Positions 29,750 through 39,138 of a stretch of DNA of 64,000 bases are shown in pieces. The translations under genes and the position numbers were made by a program. Origin of the DNA: Streptomyces sp. CC228A (GTDB taxonomy: Bacteria; Actinomycetota; Actinomycetes; Streptomycetales; Streptomycetaceae); the NCBI RefSeq assembly GCF_021390935.1, contig NZ_JAJPUI010000001.1, positions 1,054,001 through 1,118,000 on the forward strand. Reading direction: 5' to 3'. The notes beneath the pieces were generated by a model, which ran no database searches, was not told the origin of the DNA, and saw nothing but the letters and a program-made list of their open reading frames with translations. Every line of letters begins with the position of its first letter. Position 1 is the first letter of the stretch.

Positions 29750-30731
29750 CCCCGTGTCCGCCCTGACGGAAGAGCGGACGGAACGCGCCGCGCCGGTGCC
29801 CGCCCCCGCGCCGGTCCGATCGCTCCTGCGCGGGTGGGGGGACTGGGCGTCGGTCGCCTGGTTCCTCGTCCCGGCCCTGGTCCTCTTCCTCGTCTTCGTC
29901 CTCGCCCCGATCGCCGTCGCCGTCCACACCGGATTCTTCCGGTGGGGCGGGATCGGACCCGTGGACGACTTCGTGGGCTTCGCGAACTACACCAGGCTGT
30001 TCGGCGACCGGGTCTTCCTCGGCGATCTGGGGCGCGGACTGTACCTGATCGTCCTGTCGGTCGCGGTGCAGCTGCCGTTCGCCCTCCTCACCGCGGTCCT
30101 GCTCAACCAGAGGCTGCGCGGCCGGGCCGTCTACCGCATGCTGTTCTTCGCGCCGTACGTCCTCTCCGAGGTGGTCACGGCCGTCCTCTTCACGATGATC
30201 TTCCTGCCCGGCGCCGGCATGGCAGACCACCTCGTGGGCCTTCTGGGCCTGGAGGGGCTGCAGGGCAGGTGGCTCGCCGATCCCTCGACGGTCATGCCGA
30301 CCCTGTTCGTCGTCATGGTGTGGAAGTACTTCGGCTTCCACATGATGCTCTTCCTCGCCGGCCTGCAGAGCATCCCGACCGAGGTCCTGGAGGCCGCCTC
30401 CCTCGACGGCGCGGGCGCCTGGCGGCGCTTCCGGCACGTGACGCTGCCGCTGCTCGGGCCGACGATCCGGATCAGCGTCTTCCTGTCGGTCGTCGGGTGC
30501 ATCCAGCTCTTCGACCTCGTCTGGGTCATGACCGCGGGCGGGCCCAACCACTCCTCCGAGACGATGGCGATCGCGATGTTCCAGTTCGGGTTCAAGCGGT
30601 ACCAGGTCGGCTACGCCAGCGCGATCAGCGTGGTGCTGTTCATGATCAGCCTGGTCTTCTCCCTCCTCTACCAGCGGTACGTGCTCCGCCGCGACCTGAG
30701 CGGGGCCGTCACCTCGGGAGGCGGCCGGTGA
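29742..30731 (+). CDS. bxlF: CUT1 sugar ABC transporter permease (MalF-type)
   Basis: A 329-residue membrane protein with about six transmembrane segments. The first follows a polar N-terminus of 40 residues. The EAA loop that contacts the ATPase reads EVLEAASLDGAGAWRRFRHV. The GTG at 29742 overlaps the end of the binding-protein gene; a second GTG at 29754 is possible. The stop overlaps the start of the next permease gene. It is one half of the transmembrane channel for the xylobiose-type importer. Confidence 0.9.
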   Translation: MPSPVSALTEERTERAAPVPAPAPVRSLLRGWGDWASVAWFLVPALVLFLVFVLAPIAVAVHTGFFRWGGIGPVDDFVGFANYTRLFGDRVFLGDLGRGLYLIVLSVAVQLPFALLTAVLLNQRLRGRAVYRMLFFAPYVLSEVVTAVLFTMIFLPGAGMADHLVGLLGLEGLQGRWLADPSTVMPTLFVVMVWKYFGFHMMLFLAGLQSIPTEVLEAASLDGAGAWRRFRHVTLPLLGPTIRISVFLSVVGCIQLFDLVWVMTAGGPNHSSETMAIAMFQFGFKRYQVGYASAISVVLFMISLVFSLLYQRYVLRRDLSGAVTSGGGR

Positions 30732-31558
30732 ACGCCCGCCGCACCGCACGCGGACTCACGCTGCACGCCGTGGTCCTGCTGATCGCCGCGTTCGTCGCCG
30801 TGCCGCTGGTCTACGCGGTGATCTCGGGGTTCAAGAGCACCGGCGAGCTGACGACGAACCCGTTCGGGCTGCCGGAGCGGTGGAAGACCGGCAACTACAC
30901 CGGCATCCTCGGCGACGGAACGTTCTGGCGGCAGACGGCCAACAGCGCCGTCATCGCCCTCGGCACGACGCTCTGCACGGTGGCGGCCGCCGCGATGGCC
31001 GCGTTCGTGCTGGCCCGGTACGCCTTCCGGGGAAGGGAGCTGTTCTACACGCTGTTCACGATCGGCTTGATGTTCCCGTTCGCGGTGGCCGTCCTGCCGC
31101 TCTTCCTCATGCTGCGCACCGTCGGCCTGCTCGACAACCCGCTCGGGGTGATCCTCCCCCAGGCGGCCTTCGGACTCCCGATGACGATCGTCATCCTGCG
31201 CGGCTTCTTCCGGACCATCCCGGCGGAGATCGAGGAGGCGGCCGTCGTGGACGGCTGCGGCAAGTTCCGCTTCTTCTGGCAGATCCTGCTGCCGATGGCG
31301 CGTCCGGCGCTGGGCACGGTCTCGGTGCTGGCGGTCGTGGCGAGCTGGAACAACTTCTTCCTGCCGCTGCTGGTGTTCAACGACCCCGCGTGGCAGACGA
31401 TCCCGGTCGGGGTCCAGCAGTTCCAGGGCCAGTACGCGACCGACTACGCGCTCGTCCTCGCCTACACCGTGCTCGCCATGGTCCCTGCCCTCGCCTTCTA
31501 CGCCGTCGCCGAGCGCCAGATGATCGGCGGCCTCACCGCGGGCGCCACCAAGGGCTGA
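30728..31558 (+). CDS. bxlG: CUT1 sugar ABC transporter permease (MalG-type)
   Basis: A 276-residue membrane protein with six predicted transmembrane segments and the EAA loop EIEEAAVVDGCGKFRFFWQ. The GTG start at 30728 overlaps the upstream stop (GTGA), so the permeases are coupled. No ATPase gene follows, consistent with use of a shared MsiK-type ATPase encoded elsewhere. The operon ends here; the next gene has its own operator. Confidence 0.9.
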   Translation: MNARRTARGLTLHAVVLLIAAFVAVPLVYAVISGFKSTGELTTNPFGLPERWKTGNYTGILGDGTFWRQTANSAVIALGTTLCTVAAAAMAAFVLARYAFRGRELFYTLFTIGLMFPFAVAVLPLFLMLRTVGLLDNPLGVILPQAAFGLPMTIVILRGFFRTIPAEIEEAAVVDGCGKFRFFWQILLPMARPALGTVSVLAVVASWNNFFLPLLVFNDPAWQTIPVGVQQFQGQYATDYALVLAYTVLAMVPALAFYAVAERQMIGGLTAGATKG

Positions 31559-31625
31559 CCCGTACGGCGCGACCACCCCCGGGGAGGCCCTGTGACCCGC
31601 CTGGCGGCGTTCCCGTCCGTCACAT

Positions 31626-31640
31626 TGTTAGCGCTCACAT
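31626..31640 (+). promoter_or_regulatory. LacI-type operator before the GH62 gene
   Basis: TTGTTAGCGCTCACA matches the first 15 bases of the operator at 13432-13447 exactly. It lies about 190 bp upstream of the arabinofuranosidase start. No local LacI gene sits beside it, so I attribute it to the regulator at 13522. Confidence 0.65.
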
Positions 31641-31644
31641 TGCG

Positions 31645-31671
31645 CACCGCCGGCCGCTCCGGCCGGCGGTG
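31645..31671. promoter_or_regulatory. Strong hairpin just after the GH62 operator
   Basis: Two 12-nt arms (31645-31656 and 31660-31671) pair perfectly around a 3-nt loop. It may terminate the upstream importer operon or structure the GH62 leader RNA. Confidence 0.55.
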
Positions 31672-31826
31672 GTGAAGCCATGACGCCGGCCCGCGGCCAG
31701 GCGCCGCGACCGGCGGCACCGCAGGACCGCTCCCCGGCGTGTACGGCGCCGCCCCCGTCCTCCCGGCGCGGCCGCCCCGCGGCCCGTCCGGGTCCCCGCA
31801 CCCTCCACCCCCAAGGAGATCCTCTG

Positions 31827-33299
31827 ATGAGATTCCGCCGCCCACCCCTGATCCTGGGCCTCGTCCTCACCGTCCTGTCGTCCCTGCTGCTCGGGGCCGC
31901 ACTCCTCGCCGCCCCGCCCGCCGCCGCGGCGACCGTCGACACCAGCGCCTGGTACGTGCTGGTCAACCGCAACAGCGGCAAGGCCCTGGACGTCCACAAC
32001 CTGGCGACCGGCGACGGCGCCCGCATCACCCAGTGGACCAGGAACGACCAGCACCAGCAGCAGTGGCAGTTCACCCCCTCCGGCGACGGCCACTACCGCC
32101 TCACGTCCCGCCACTCCGGCAAGGTGCTGGACGTCCACAACCACTCCACCGCCAACGGCGGCCCGGTCGTCCAGTGGACCGACAGGAACGGCGCCAACCA
32201 GCAGTGGCGGGCGGTCGACAGCCCGGACGGCCACGTGAGGCTCATCGCGCGCCACAGCGGCAAGGCCCTCGAAGTGCAGGGGGGCTCCACCGCGGACGGC
32301 GCGAACATCGTCCAGTACGACGACTGGGGCGGCGCCAACCAGCAGTGGCGGCTCGTCCGGGTCTCCGGCGGCAGCCCCGGCACGTGCGCGCTTCCGTCGA
32401 CGTACCGCTGGACGTCGACGGGCGCGCTGGCGCAGCCCAAGCCGGGATGGGCCTCGCTCAAGGACTTCACCGTCGCCCCCTACAACGGGAAGCACCTCGT
32501 CTACGCGACCACGCACGGCGCGGCGGGCACCGGAGTGGGCTGGCGTTCGGTGAACTTCACCCCGTTCGCCGACTGGCCGCAGATGGCCTCGGCCGGCCAG
32601 AACACGATGTCGACTTCCGCCGTCGCGCCCACGCTGTTCCACTTCGCGCCGAAGAACCTCTGGGTACTCGCCTACCAGTGGGGCAGGACCGCCTTCTCCT
32701 ACCGGACGTCGACCGACCCCGCCGACCCGAACGGCTGGTCGCCTGAGCGGGAGCTCTTCTCCGGGAGCATCGCCGACTCCGGAACGGGACCCATCGACCA
32801 GACGCTCATCGGCGACGGCACGCACATGTACCTGTTCTTCGCCGGCGACAACGGCAGGATCTACCGGGCGAGCATGCCGATCGCGAACTTCCCGGGCAGC
32901 TTCGGCACGGCCTCGACGGTGGTCATGAGCGACACGAAGAACAACCTGTTCGAAGCCCCGCAGGTGTACAAGCTCCAGGGCCAGGACCGCTACCTCATGA
33001 TCGTCGAGGCGATCGGGGCGCAGGGCCGCTACTTCCGCTCCTTCACGGCCACCAGCCTGAACGGCGACTGGACACCCCAGGCCGCGACCGAGAGCAACCC
33101 CTTCGCCGGCAAGGCCAACAGCGGCGCCACCTGGACCGACGACATCAGCCACGGCGAACTGGTCCGCACCAGCGCCGACCAGACCTTCACGGTCGACCCC
33201 TGCAACCTGCGGTTCCTCTACCAGGGACGCGACCCCCGCTCCGGCGGCGACTACGGCCAGTGGCCCTACCGCCCGGGACTGCTGACGCTGCGGCGCTGA
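31827..33299 (+). CDS. Secreted GH62 alpha-L-arabinofuranosidase with N-terminal CBM13
   Basis: A 490-residue secreted enzyme that removes arabinose side chains from arabinoxylan. A signal peptide ([14 protein letters not shown], cleavage near PAAAA) leads into a ricin-type beta-trefoil with three repeats ending QQQWQ, NQQWR and NQQWR. The GH62 propeller follows from about residue 200. The family acids appear as Asp213 in KDFTVAP, Asp in GPIDQTLIG and Glu in SHGELVR. The ATG at 31827 follows AAGGAG. Its operator matches the araBAD operator, so it is probably induced with arabinose metabolism rather than with the xylobiose genes beside it. A strong terminator follows the stop. Confidence 0.93.
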   Translation: MRFRRPPLILGLVLTVLSSLLLGAALLAAPPAAAATVDTSAWYVLVNRNSGKALDVHNLATGDGARITQWTRNDQHQQQWQFTPSGDGHYRLTSRHSGKVLDVHNHSTANGGPVVQWTDRNGANQQWRAVDSPDGHVRLIARHSGKALEVQGGSTADGANIVQYDDWGGANQQWRLVRVSGGSPGTCALPSTYRWTSTGALAQPKPGWASLKDFTVAPYNGKHLVYATTHGAAGTGVGWRSVNFTPFADWPQMASAGQNTMSTSAVAPTLFHFAPKNLWVLAYQWGRTAFSYRTSTDPADPNGWSPERELFSGSIADSGTGPIDQTLIGDGTHMYLFFAGDNGRIYRASMPIANFPGSFGTASTVVMSDTKNNLFEAPQVYKLQGQDRYLMIVEAIGAQGRYFRSFTATSLNGDWTPQAATESNPFAGKANSGATWTDDISHGELVRTSADQTFTVDPCNLRFLYQGRDPRSGGDYGQWPYRPGLLTLRR

Positions 33300-33310
33300 C
33301 GGTGTGACAC

Positions 33311-33339
33311 CGCCCCGGCTCCGGTGCGGAGCCGGGGCG
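33311..33339. terminator. Strong hairpin terminator after the GH62 gene
   Basis: CGCCCCGGCTCC (33311-33322) and GGAGCCGGGGCG (33328-33339) form a perfect 12-bp stem with a 5-nt loop, 11 nt after the stop codon. Confidence 0.85.
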
Positions 33340-33433
33340 TGGCGGGCCCGGTACGCGGGCCGAGCCCGCCACGGACGGCTGCCTCCCGGGCCGGACACCC
33401 CCGCCCAGGGCGAGCGGTCGCCCGCCGGCCCGG

Positions 33434-33600
33434 TCAGCCGACGGGGCCCGCCAGGTCCGGGCCGGTCAGCCGGTCCGGGTCGGACAGGATGTCGATCGCG
33501 GCGATCCCGCCGCCGGCGACGGTGCAGCCCCTCACGGGGAACAGCTCGCCGCCGACGGTGTCGACCGGGCCGGCACCGCCGTTGGCCAGCGCCGCATGGG
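33434..33600 (-). pseudogene. Remnant resembling the C-terminus of a SigJ-like ECF sigma factor
   Basis: On the minus strand about 55 codons read ALANGGAGPVDTVGGELF and then VAGGGIAAIDILSDPDRL before a TGA at 33436-33434. This resembles the SnoaL-like tail of SigJ/ECF41-type sigma factors (dGrIaaIdilaDPdrL). Upstream sequence on the same strand has no sigma-2 or sigma-4 motif I can recognise, so the rest of the gene is missing or scrambled. The remaining 310 bp up to the ATPase gene hold nothing I can support. The call rests on one short conserved stretch. Confidence 0.4.
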
Positions 33601-33913
33601 GGCCGCGGTGGTGGCCATGCGCCGGAGGGCCGCCGGCTGCGCGGCCGCGGCCCCGGCACCCCGGAGGGCGCTGCCGCCCGAAGGCGACCGGAGCCCGCTC
33701 GCGACCGCGCCGGTCGCCGCCACCCCGCGTGTTCCGCCGCTGCGGGCAGGACGCCGAGTCCGGCGCCGGCGGCCGGCCGTCCGCCGCGCACCGCCGGCCG
33801 GGCCGCCGGTCCCGGCAGCCGGGCCGCGGCCGCGCCGGACCCGTCGCTGCGCGTCCCGCCGCAGCAGCCGGGCGGGGGTCCCGGACCTCGGACGCGCTCC
33901 GCGGACGCGGCGC

Positions 33914-34735
33914 CTACCGGAAGGAGGCGTCCGCCTCGGCCGGTGCGGCGGCCGCGTGCGGCTCGTCCGGGAGGAACGTCACCTGCGGGGCGCCCGTGCG
34001 CGGATGGACGGCGACCTCGGCCGCCACGCCGTACACCTCGGACAGCAGCCGGGGCGTCAGCACGTCGGCGGGTGCGCCCGAGGCGGTGACCCTGCCGTCG
34101 CGCAGCACGTAGAGGCGGTCGCAGTAGTACGCGGCCAGGTTGAGGTCGTGCAGGGCGACCAGGACCGTGGCGGGCAGTCGCCGCAGGGCGCCGAGCACGT
34201 CCAACTGGTGGCGCACGTCGAGGTGGTTGGTCGGTTCGTCCAGGACGAGGAGCGACGGCTGCTGGGCCAGCGCGCGGGCGATGAGCACGCGCTGGCGCTC
34301 GCCTCCGGACAGCCGGTCGAAGGGGCGGTCGGCCAGTGCGGTGGCGTCCACCGCCGCGAGCGCCGCGCCGATCAGTCCGGCGTCCTCGGGGGTGTCCCCG
34401 TCGAGCAGCCGCTTGTGCGGTGTCCGGCCCATCGCGACGACCTCGCGCACCGACAGGTCGAACGCGGCGCCGGACTCCTGCACCACGGCCGCCACGGTGC
34501 GGGCCAGTCGGCGCACGGGCAGGGCCCAGGCGTCGGCGCCGTCGACGGTGACCCGCCCGGTCTCGGGGCGCAGGATGCGGTAGACGGCCCGCAGCAGGCT
34601 GGACTTGCCGCTGCCGTTCGGTCCGACCAGGCCGACGACCTCGCCGGGGCGGGCGGTGAGCGAGACGTCCTCCACCAGGCGCTGCGCACCCGCGGTGAGG
34701 GAGACGCCGTCGATGACGAGTTCGGTGGCGGTCAT
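33914..34735 (-). CDS. btuD: ABC transporter ATPase for cobalamin / metal-chelate uptake (BtuD/FecE type)
   Basis: A 273-residue ATPase of the iron-siderophore/vitamin B12 importer class. Walker A is GPNGSGKSS, the signature is LSGGERQRV and Walker B is LLVLDEPTNHLD, all intact; the C-terminal GRVTASGAPADVLTPRLL segment is typical of this class. The ATG at 34735 overlaps the permease stop. It is the last gene of a three-gene importer operon behind a cobalamin riboswitch, which points to corrinoid or cobalt-chelate import. Siderophore or coenzyme F420-precursor uptake are alternatives for this family. Confidence 0.9.
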   Translation of the reverse strand: MTATELVIDGVSLTAGAQRLVEDVSLTARPGEVVGLVGPNGSGKSSLLRAVYRILRPETGRVTVDGADAWALPVRRLARTVAAVVQESGAAFDLSVREVVAMGRTPHKRLLDGDTPEDAGLIGAALAAVDATALADRPFDRLSGGERQRVLIARALAQQPSLLVLDEPTNHLDVRHQLDVLGALRRLPATVLVALHDLNLAAYYCDRLYVLRDGRVTASGAPADVLTPRLLSEVYGVAAEVAVHPRTGAPQVTFLPDEPHAAAAPAEADASFR

Positions 34736-35852
34736 GCCCCTCCTCGGTCGTCGGTCCGCCGGGCGTCGCGGCGCATCAGCCACAGGAAGAACGGGCCGCC
34801 GCACAGCGCCGTGAGCACGCCGACGGGTATCTCCAGGGGAGCGGCGACGACACGCGCGGCGATGTCGGCCCAGATGAGGAAGACCGCGCCGCCCAGCGCG
34901 GCCGTCGGCAGGACGCGGCGGTGGTCGCCGCCGACGAGGAGCCGCACGATGTGCGGAAGCATCAGCCCGACGAACCCGATGGGTCCGCACGCCGCGACGA
35001 TGACGCCGGTGACGAGGGAGAGCAGCACGAACATGCGGGCGCGGAAGCGGGCCACGTCCAGCCCCATCGTGGTCGCGGCCTCCTCGCCGGCCAGCAGCAG
35101 GTTCAGGTTCCGCGCGTGCACCATCAGGACCCCGATGCCCAGGAGCAGGGCGGCGCCGGGCAGCCACAGCGTGTCCCAGTTCACGCCGCCGAGGCCGCCG
35201 AGGGTCCAGGCGAGGACCGTACGGGCCTCGTTGCCCCGGTCGGTGGTGAGCAGCAGCAGGTCCAGCACGGCGGTGAGGACCGCGGCGATGGCCACACCGG
35301 AGAGGACCAGCCTCCCCGACGTGATCCGCCCCCGGTGCGGGCCGTGGCGTAGACGAGCAGCAGCGCCCCCAGCGCGCCCGCGAACGCCGCCACCGGCAGC
35401 GACACCGGCCCGAGCAGGGTCACCCCGAACACGATCACCACGACGGCGCCCAGGGACGCGCCGGAGGAGACGCCGAGCAGGTAGGGCTCGGCCAGCGGGT
35501 TGCGGATCAGCGCCTGCAGGGCGGTGCCCACCACGGCGAGCCCCGCGCCGGCCACCGCGCCGAGCAGCACGCGGGGCGCCCGCACGTCCAGCACGATGGT
35601 CTCCCGCGCCCCGGACCAGTCCGGCTCCGCCCACGACGCGCCCAGCGCGTGCGTCACGATGCCCCACACCTGCCCGGGCGGCACGTGCACGGAGCCGATG
35701 GCCAGTCCGGCCGTGGCGGACACCACCAGCAGGGCGGCCAGGGAGACGAGGGTGACGGTGAGGCCCGCCGGGCCCGCCCGTCCGTCGCCCCGCCGCCCCG
35801 GTGGCGCGGTCTGCTCGGTGGGGGGATCGGCGCGGACGGCTGAGGCCGTCAC
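34732..35852 (-). pseudogene. btuC: FecCD/BtuC-type ABC permease, split by one apparent frameshift
   Basis: A ten-helix importer permease. The N-terminal half starts at the GTG at 35852, overlapping the lipoprotein gene stop, and runs in frame through [20 protein letters not shown] and NPLAEPYLLGVSSGASLGAV. The C-terminal half (RITSGRLVLSGVAIAAVL to the stop at 34732) is in the next frame. The break falls in a run of five C on the plus strand (35329-35333); one extra base there would join the halves as TARTGGRITSGRL without losing a residue. Both halves are otherwise fully conserved, so I think the gene is functional and the sequence short by one base. Confidence 0.85.
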
Positions 35853-36883
35853 GCGAACTTCTCGGGATGGATGCCGCGGGCCAGGTCCTCCACCGCGTAG
35901 GCGGACCGCACGCCGACCAGCGTGGCCGTCAGCGGCAGCACGACGAACCGCTCGTTCCTGATGGCGGGGACGTCCTTGAGCGCGGGCTGGGCGAGCAGGA
36001 ACTTCTTCTTCTGCTCGACGCTCCCGGAGCCGGCGTAGTCGTAGATCGCGATGACCTCCGGCTTGCGTGCCACGACCTGCTCCCAGGAGACGTCGCCGAA
36101 GACCTCGTCCAGGTCGGCGAAGACGTTCTTTCCGCCGGCCAGCCTGATCAGTTCGGTGCCGAGGCTCTTGCCGCCCGCGGTGAAGGCCGACTTGTCGCCG
36201 CTGTCGTACACGAAGACGGGCACCGCGGGTGCGCCCTTGACGGCGGCGGCGGCCGCGCCCACCTCCGCCTGGAGGTCGGCGACCAGCTTGTCCGCCCGGT
36301 CGGGCACGCCGAAGATCCGGCCGACGGTGCGGACCTCGTCGTAGGTGTCCTGCATCGTCACCTGCTTCTTGCCGCAGTACTCGCGGTTCAGGTGGGTGTC
36401 GATGCCGGCGTCGGCGAACGCCTTGCGGGAGCGGCCCTCCTTCTCGTCGAAGGCGCTGCCGTAGCCGCCGTAGACGAGGTCCGGTTCCGCGTCCAGGACG
36501 GTCTCGAAGGACGGCTCCCGCTCGGCCAGTTCGGGGATGGCGGCGAAATCCTTCTCCAGTTCGGGCAGCACGGCCGAGTCGGGGAAGGCGGTGCCCACCA
36601 TGCGGTCCTTCAGGCCCAGCGCCAGCATGAGCTCCGCCGGGTGCTGGTGGATGGTGACCACCCGGGAGGGCGGCTTGTCGTACGTGGTCTTCACACCGCA
36701 GTTGTCGATGGTGACGGGGAAGCCCGCCGCCGAGGGCGCCGCGGCCTTCGGGTCCGCGGGGGCGTCCTTCGCCGCGCCGCAGCCGGCGGTCAGCAGGGCT
36801 GCCGACAGGGCGACGGCCGCGGCCGCGGCGCGCAGGGCACGGTGCCGGCGGGCAGGGGTGAACAGCGGGGGGCGGTTGTGCAC
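35849..36883 (-). CDS. btuF: Substrate-binding lipoprotein for cobalamin / metal-chelate uptake (BtuF/FecB type)
   Basis: A 344-residue type III binding protein. The leader ends in the lipobox LLTAGC with C35. The mature part has two lobes joined by a long helix and shows RVVTIHQHPAELMLALGLKD and LPSFETVLDAEPD-like family segments (here EPSFETVLDAEPDLVYGGY). The gene is the first after a cobalamin riboswitch and is coupled to the permease. That makes vitamin B12, another corrinoid or a cobalt chelate the best ligand guess. Relatives are often annotated as iron-siderophore or F420-0 binding proteins, so the ligand cannot be settled from sequence. Confidence 0.87.
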   Translation of the reverse strand: MHNRPPLFTPARRHRALRAAAAAVALSAALLTAGCGAAKDAPADPKAAAPSAAGFPVTIDNCGVKTTYDKPPSRVVTIHQHPAELMLALGLKDRMVGTAFPDSAVLPELEKDFAAIPELAEREPSFETVLDAEPDLVYGGYGSAFDEKEGRSRKAFADAGIDTHLNREYCGKKQVTMQDTYDEVRTVGRIFGVPDRADKLVADLQAEVGAAAAAVKGAPAVPVFVYDSGDKSAFTAGGKSLGTELIRLAGGKNVFADLDEVFGDVSWEQVVARKPEVIAIYDYAGSGSVEQKKKFLLAQPALKDVPAIRNERFVVLPLTATLVGVRSAYAVEDLARGIHPEKFA

Positions 36884-36920
36884 GTGAAGCCTCCTGGGGA
36901 GTCCGCGCTCCTCGGATCGG

Positions 36921-37080
36921 GCCCGCGACAGGCCAGTGTCCTGACTCCCGGATCGACGCTCCGCCCCCTGGCCTTCCCGCGCGGCGCGCAGTGGCGTACG
37001 AAGGGGTGCACTCCCCGGTCACAGTGGCGGGACCGTGCCGGACTCGCACCGGCTTCCTGATCTCCCGTCGCGGTGATGAC
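36921..37080 (-). promoter_or_regulatory. Cobalamin riboswitch upstream of btuFCD-type importer
   Basis: Read on the minus strand the region shows the B12 aptamer landmarks in order: GGAAGCCGGTGCGAGTCCGG, then ACGGTCCCGCCACTGTGACC, and near the 3' end GAGTCAGGACACTGGCCTG, about 40-55 nt before the lipoprotein start. Such elements shut off expression when adenosylcobalamin or another corrinoid is plentiful, usually by hiding the ribosome binding site in actinobacteria. Confidence 0.92.
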
Positions 37081-37151
37081 CCGCTGATCCTACGGTCTGC
37101 CCGGTCGGCGTCAAAAGGGCGTGCGCCGCCCCCCGGCGCGCCCCCCGGCCG

Positions 37152-37901
37152 TCAGTGCCCGCGGACGGCCCTCAGGATCAGCCGCTCGGCGTTCCCGTCG
37201 TAGGGGCGGCCGTCGAAGCCGCCGAAGACCTCCACCCGGCCGAACCCCGCGTCCTGCGCCATCCGCCGCAGTTCGACCGCGCTGTACACGAACCACACCA
37301 GGGTGGCCCGCGTCACCCGGTCGCCCCGGACCAGGACCCAGTCGCTGCGCAGCCGGGCCCAGTCGTCCAGCACGGTGTCGGTCTGCACCAGCAGGTCGTC
37401 GCCGCGCTGCACCACCTTCGGCGGGGTCACCTTCCGGGCCAGCAGCTCCTTGCCCGCGAGGTCCAGCACGAGCGTGCCGCCCGGCGCCAGGCAGCGGTAC
37501 ATGGTGCGCATCACCCGGGCGTTGTCCGCGGGGTCCTCGAAGTAGCCGAAGGAGGTGAACAGGTTGAGGACGGCGTCGAAGGAGTCCGGTGCCTCGTACG
37601 CGCGTGCGTCGGACCGCACGTACGTGACCTGCGCGCCCGCGTCGGCCGTCCGCTTGCGGGCCCGGTCCAGCATGGCCGGGCTCAGGTCCACTCCCGTCAC
37701 GCGGTGGCCGCGCAGGGCCAGCGGAACGGTGAACACCCCGGGTCCGCAGCACAGGTCCAGCACCCGCGAGCCGGGGGCGAAGGACAGCAGGGGAGAGGTG
37801 TCCAGCAGCTCCGCGGCGTGCGTGTGGCGCTGCTCGGAGAAGAGGAAGTCGTGGAACCCGGTCCAGAAGTCATCGTCCTGGAACCCGCCCGTCCGTGTCA
37901 T
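37152..37901 (-). CDS. Class I SAM-dependent methyltransferase
   Basis: A 249-residue soluble methyltransferase with a Rossmann fold. Motif I reads VLDLCCGPGVFTVPLA, the ribose-binding acid follows in VTGVDLSP, and VTYVRSDARAYE and PGGTLVLDLAGKE mark later strands. The C-terminal half carries an inserted beta-sheet often used for small-molecule substrates. The start at 37901 lies 32 nt inside the end of the MFS gene, so it is coupled to the operon controlled by the second riboswitch. It is the last gene and may tailor the product by N-, O- or C-methylation, or methylate it for self-protection. The substrate is unknown. Confidence 0.85.
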   Translation of the reverse strand: MTRTGGFQDDDFWTGFHDFLFSEQRHTHAAELLDTSPLLSFAPGSRVLDLCCGPGVFTVPLALRGHRVTGVDLSPAMLDRARKRTADAGAQVTYVRSDARAYEAPDSFDAVLNLFTSFGYFEDPADNARVMRTMYRCLAPGGTLVLDLAGKELLARKVTPPKVVQRGDDLLVQTDTVLDDWARLRSDWVLVRGDRVTRATLVWFVYSAVELRRMAQDAGFGRVEVFGGFDGRPYDGNAERLILRAVRGH

Positions 37902-39138
37902 GAGGTGTCCGTGCTCCTTCGTCGTCGGTTGGCGGAGGGAGGTGTTCCGCTCCGCGGTCGCGCAGGGCCAGCAGCAGCGGAGGCAGCAGCAGGCACTGCG
38001 CCGCCGCCAGCAGCCAGAACCAGCCGGTGTCCCCGGCCCGTTCGCCGAAGCCGTACAGCTGGCCGCCGAGCAGCCCGCTCGCGCAGGCGCCGAGCCCCGC
38101 GGCCAGCCGCTGCCGGCCGAAGACCACGGCGTCCGAGCGGGAGCTGCGGCGCAGCGCCTCCAGGTCGTTCTTCAGGAAAAGCACGATGTCGCCCAGTGTG
38201 AGCAGCGCCGCGCCTGCCAGCAGCGCCGGACGGGTGCCGACCGCCAGGACCGCCAGCCCGGCCGCCAGCCCGGCGAAACCGACCGTGAGGGCCGTCGCGT
38301 ACGGCATGCGCTCGATCAGGCCGGAGGCGAGCGGCTGGACGACGATGACCAGCGCGAAGCAGAGCAGCAGCACCAGGCTGTAGAAGGTGCCGGACGCCCG
38401 CTCGACGGCGTACACCGCCAGGTAGTGCTGGAAGTGGAAGTAGAGGTAGAACGCCAGCGCGTTCGCGGCGAACGGCAGGGCCGCCACCCCGGCGAGCAGG
38501 CCCCGCCCGGCCGTCTCACCGCCCGGCTGCCGCCCCCTCGCGCCCACCGCGGGAAGCCGCGCGTGGCCCGCGGTGACCAGTACGAACAGCGCGGTCACCA
38601 CCGTGAACAGCCAGCCGGGCGAGGACAGCACGAACGGCCCCGCGACCAGCGGCCCCACCGCCATACCCGCGTTCAGGGCGGCGTTCCCCGCCGACAGGAA
38701 CGCCGGGCGCCGCTCGTCCGCCACCCCGTGCACGAGGTACGCCTTGTTCGCGGGCAGGTACAGCGCGGCCCCGCAGCACGTCAGGATCAGCGCCCCCACG
38801 GCCAGCGGCGGCCAGCGCAGGGCCAGCAGGAAGCCGGCGAACCCGGCCGTGCGGACGAGCAGCGCCCACAGCATCGTCCGGCGCAACCCGATCCGGTCCG
38901 CCAGGGCCCCGCCCGCGACCCCGCCGGAGAACTGCACGAGGGACGCGGCGGCCAGCACCACGCCCACCGTGCCGAGCCCCATCCCGAGCCGCTCGTGCAG
39001 GAACACCGACATGAACGGCAGCACCATGAAACTGCCGAGCGGGATCAGGAACGAACTGAGCAGCAGGAAGCGCAGCGGGCCGTCGAGCGAGGACAGCGCC
39101 GCCCGCAGACCCGCCCCGCCCGGGGAGCGATCAGCCAC
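37870..39138 (-). CDS. MFS transporter, probable exporter
   Basis: A 422-residue major facilitator with about twelve transmembrane segments in two halves. The loop after the second helix reads GGALADRIGLRRT, a form of the MFS signature. I prefer the GTG at 39138, which follows GGGGAG and overlaps the ATP-grasp stop by 8 nt; an ATG at 39162 is the alternative. Its place between a ligase gene and a methyltransferase gene in a biosynthetic-looking operon suggests export of the product. The direction of transport and substrate are inferred only from context. Confidence 0.85.
   Translation of the reverse strand: MADRSPGGAGLRAALSSLDGPLRFLLLSSFLIPLGSFMVLPFMSVFLHERLGMGLGTVGVVLAAASLVQFSGGVAGGALADRIGLRRTMLWALLVRTAGFAGFLLALRWPPLAVGALILTCCGAALYLPANKAYLVHGVADERRPAFLSAGNAALNAGMAVGPLVAGPFVLSSPGWLFTVVTALFVLVTAGHARLPAVGARGRQPGGETAGRGLLAGVAALPFAANALAFYLYFHFQHYLAVYAVERASGTFYSLVLLLCFALVIVVQPLASGLIERMPYATALTVGFAGLAAGLAVLAVGTRPALLAGAALLTLGDIVLFLKNDLEALRRSSRSDAVVFGRQRLAAGLGACASGLLGGQLYGFGERAGDTGWFWLLAAAQCLLLPPLLLALRDRGAEHLPPPTDDEGARTPHDTDGRVPGR

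Noticed and set aside
35181..37049. A 622-codon minus-strand frame spanning the binding lipoprotein region into the permease
   Set aside because: Only its last 220 codons are real (the permease N-terminal half); the rest is out of frame with the lipoprotein and crosses the riboswitch.
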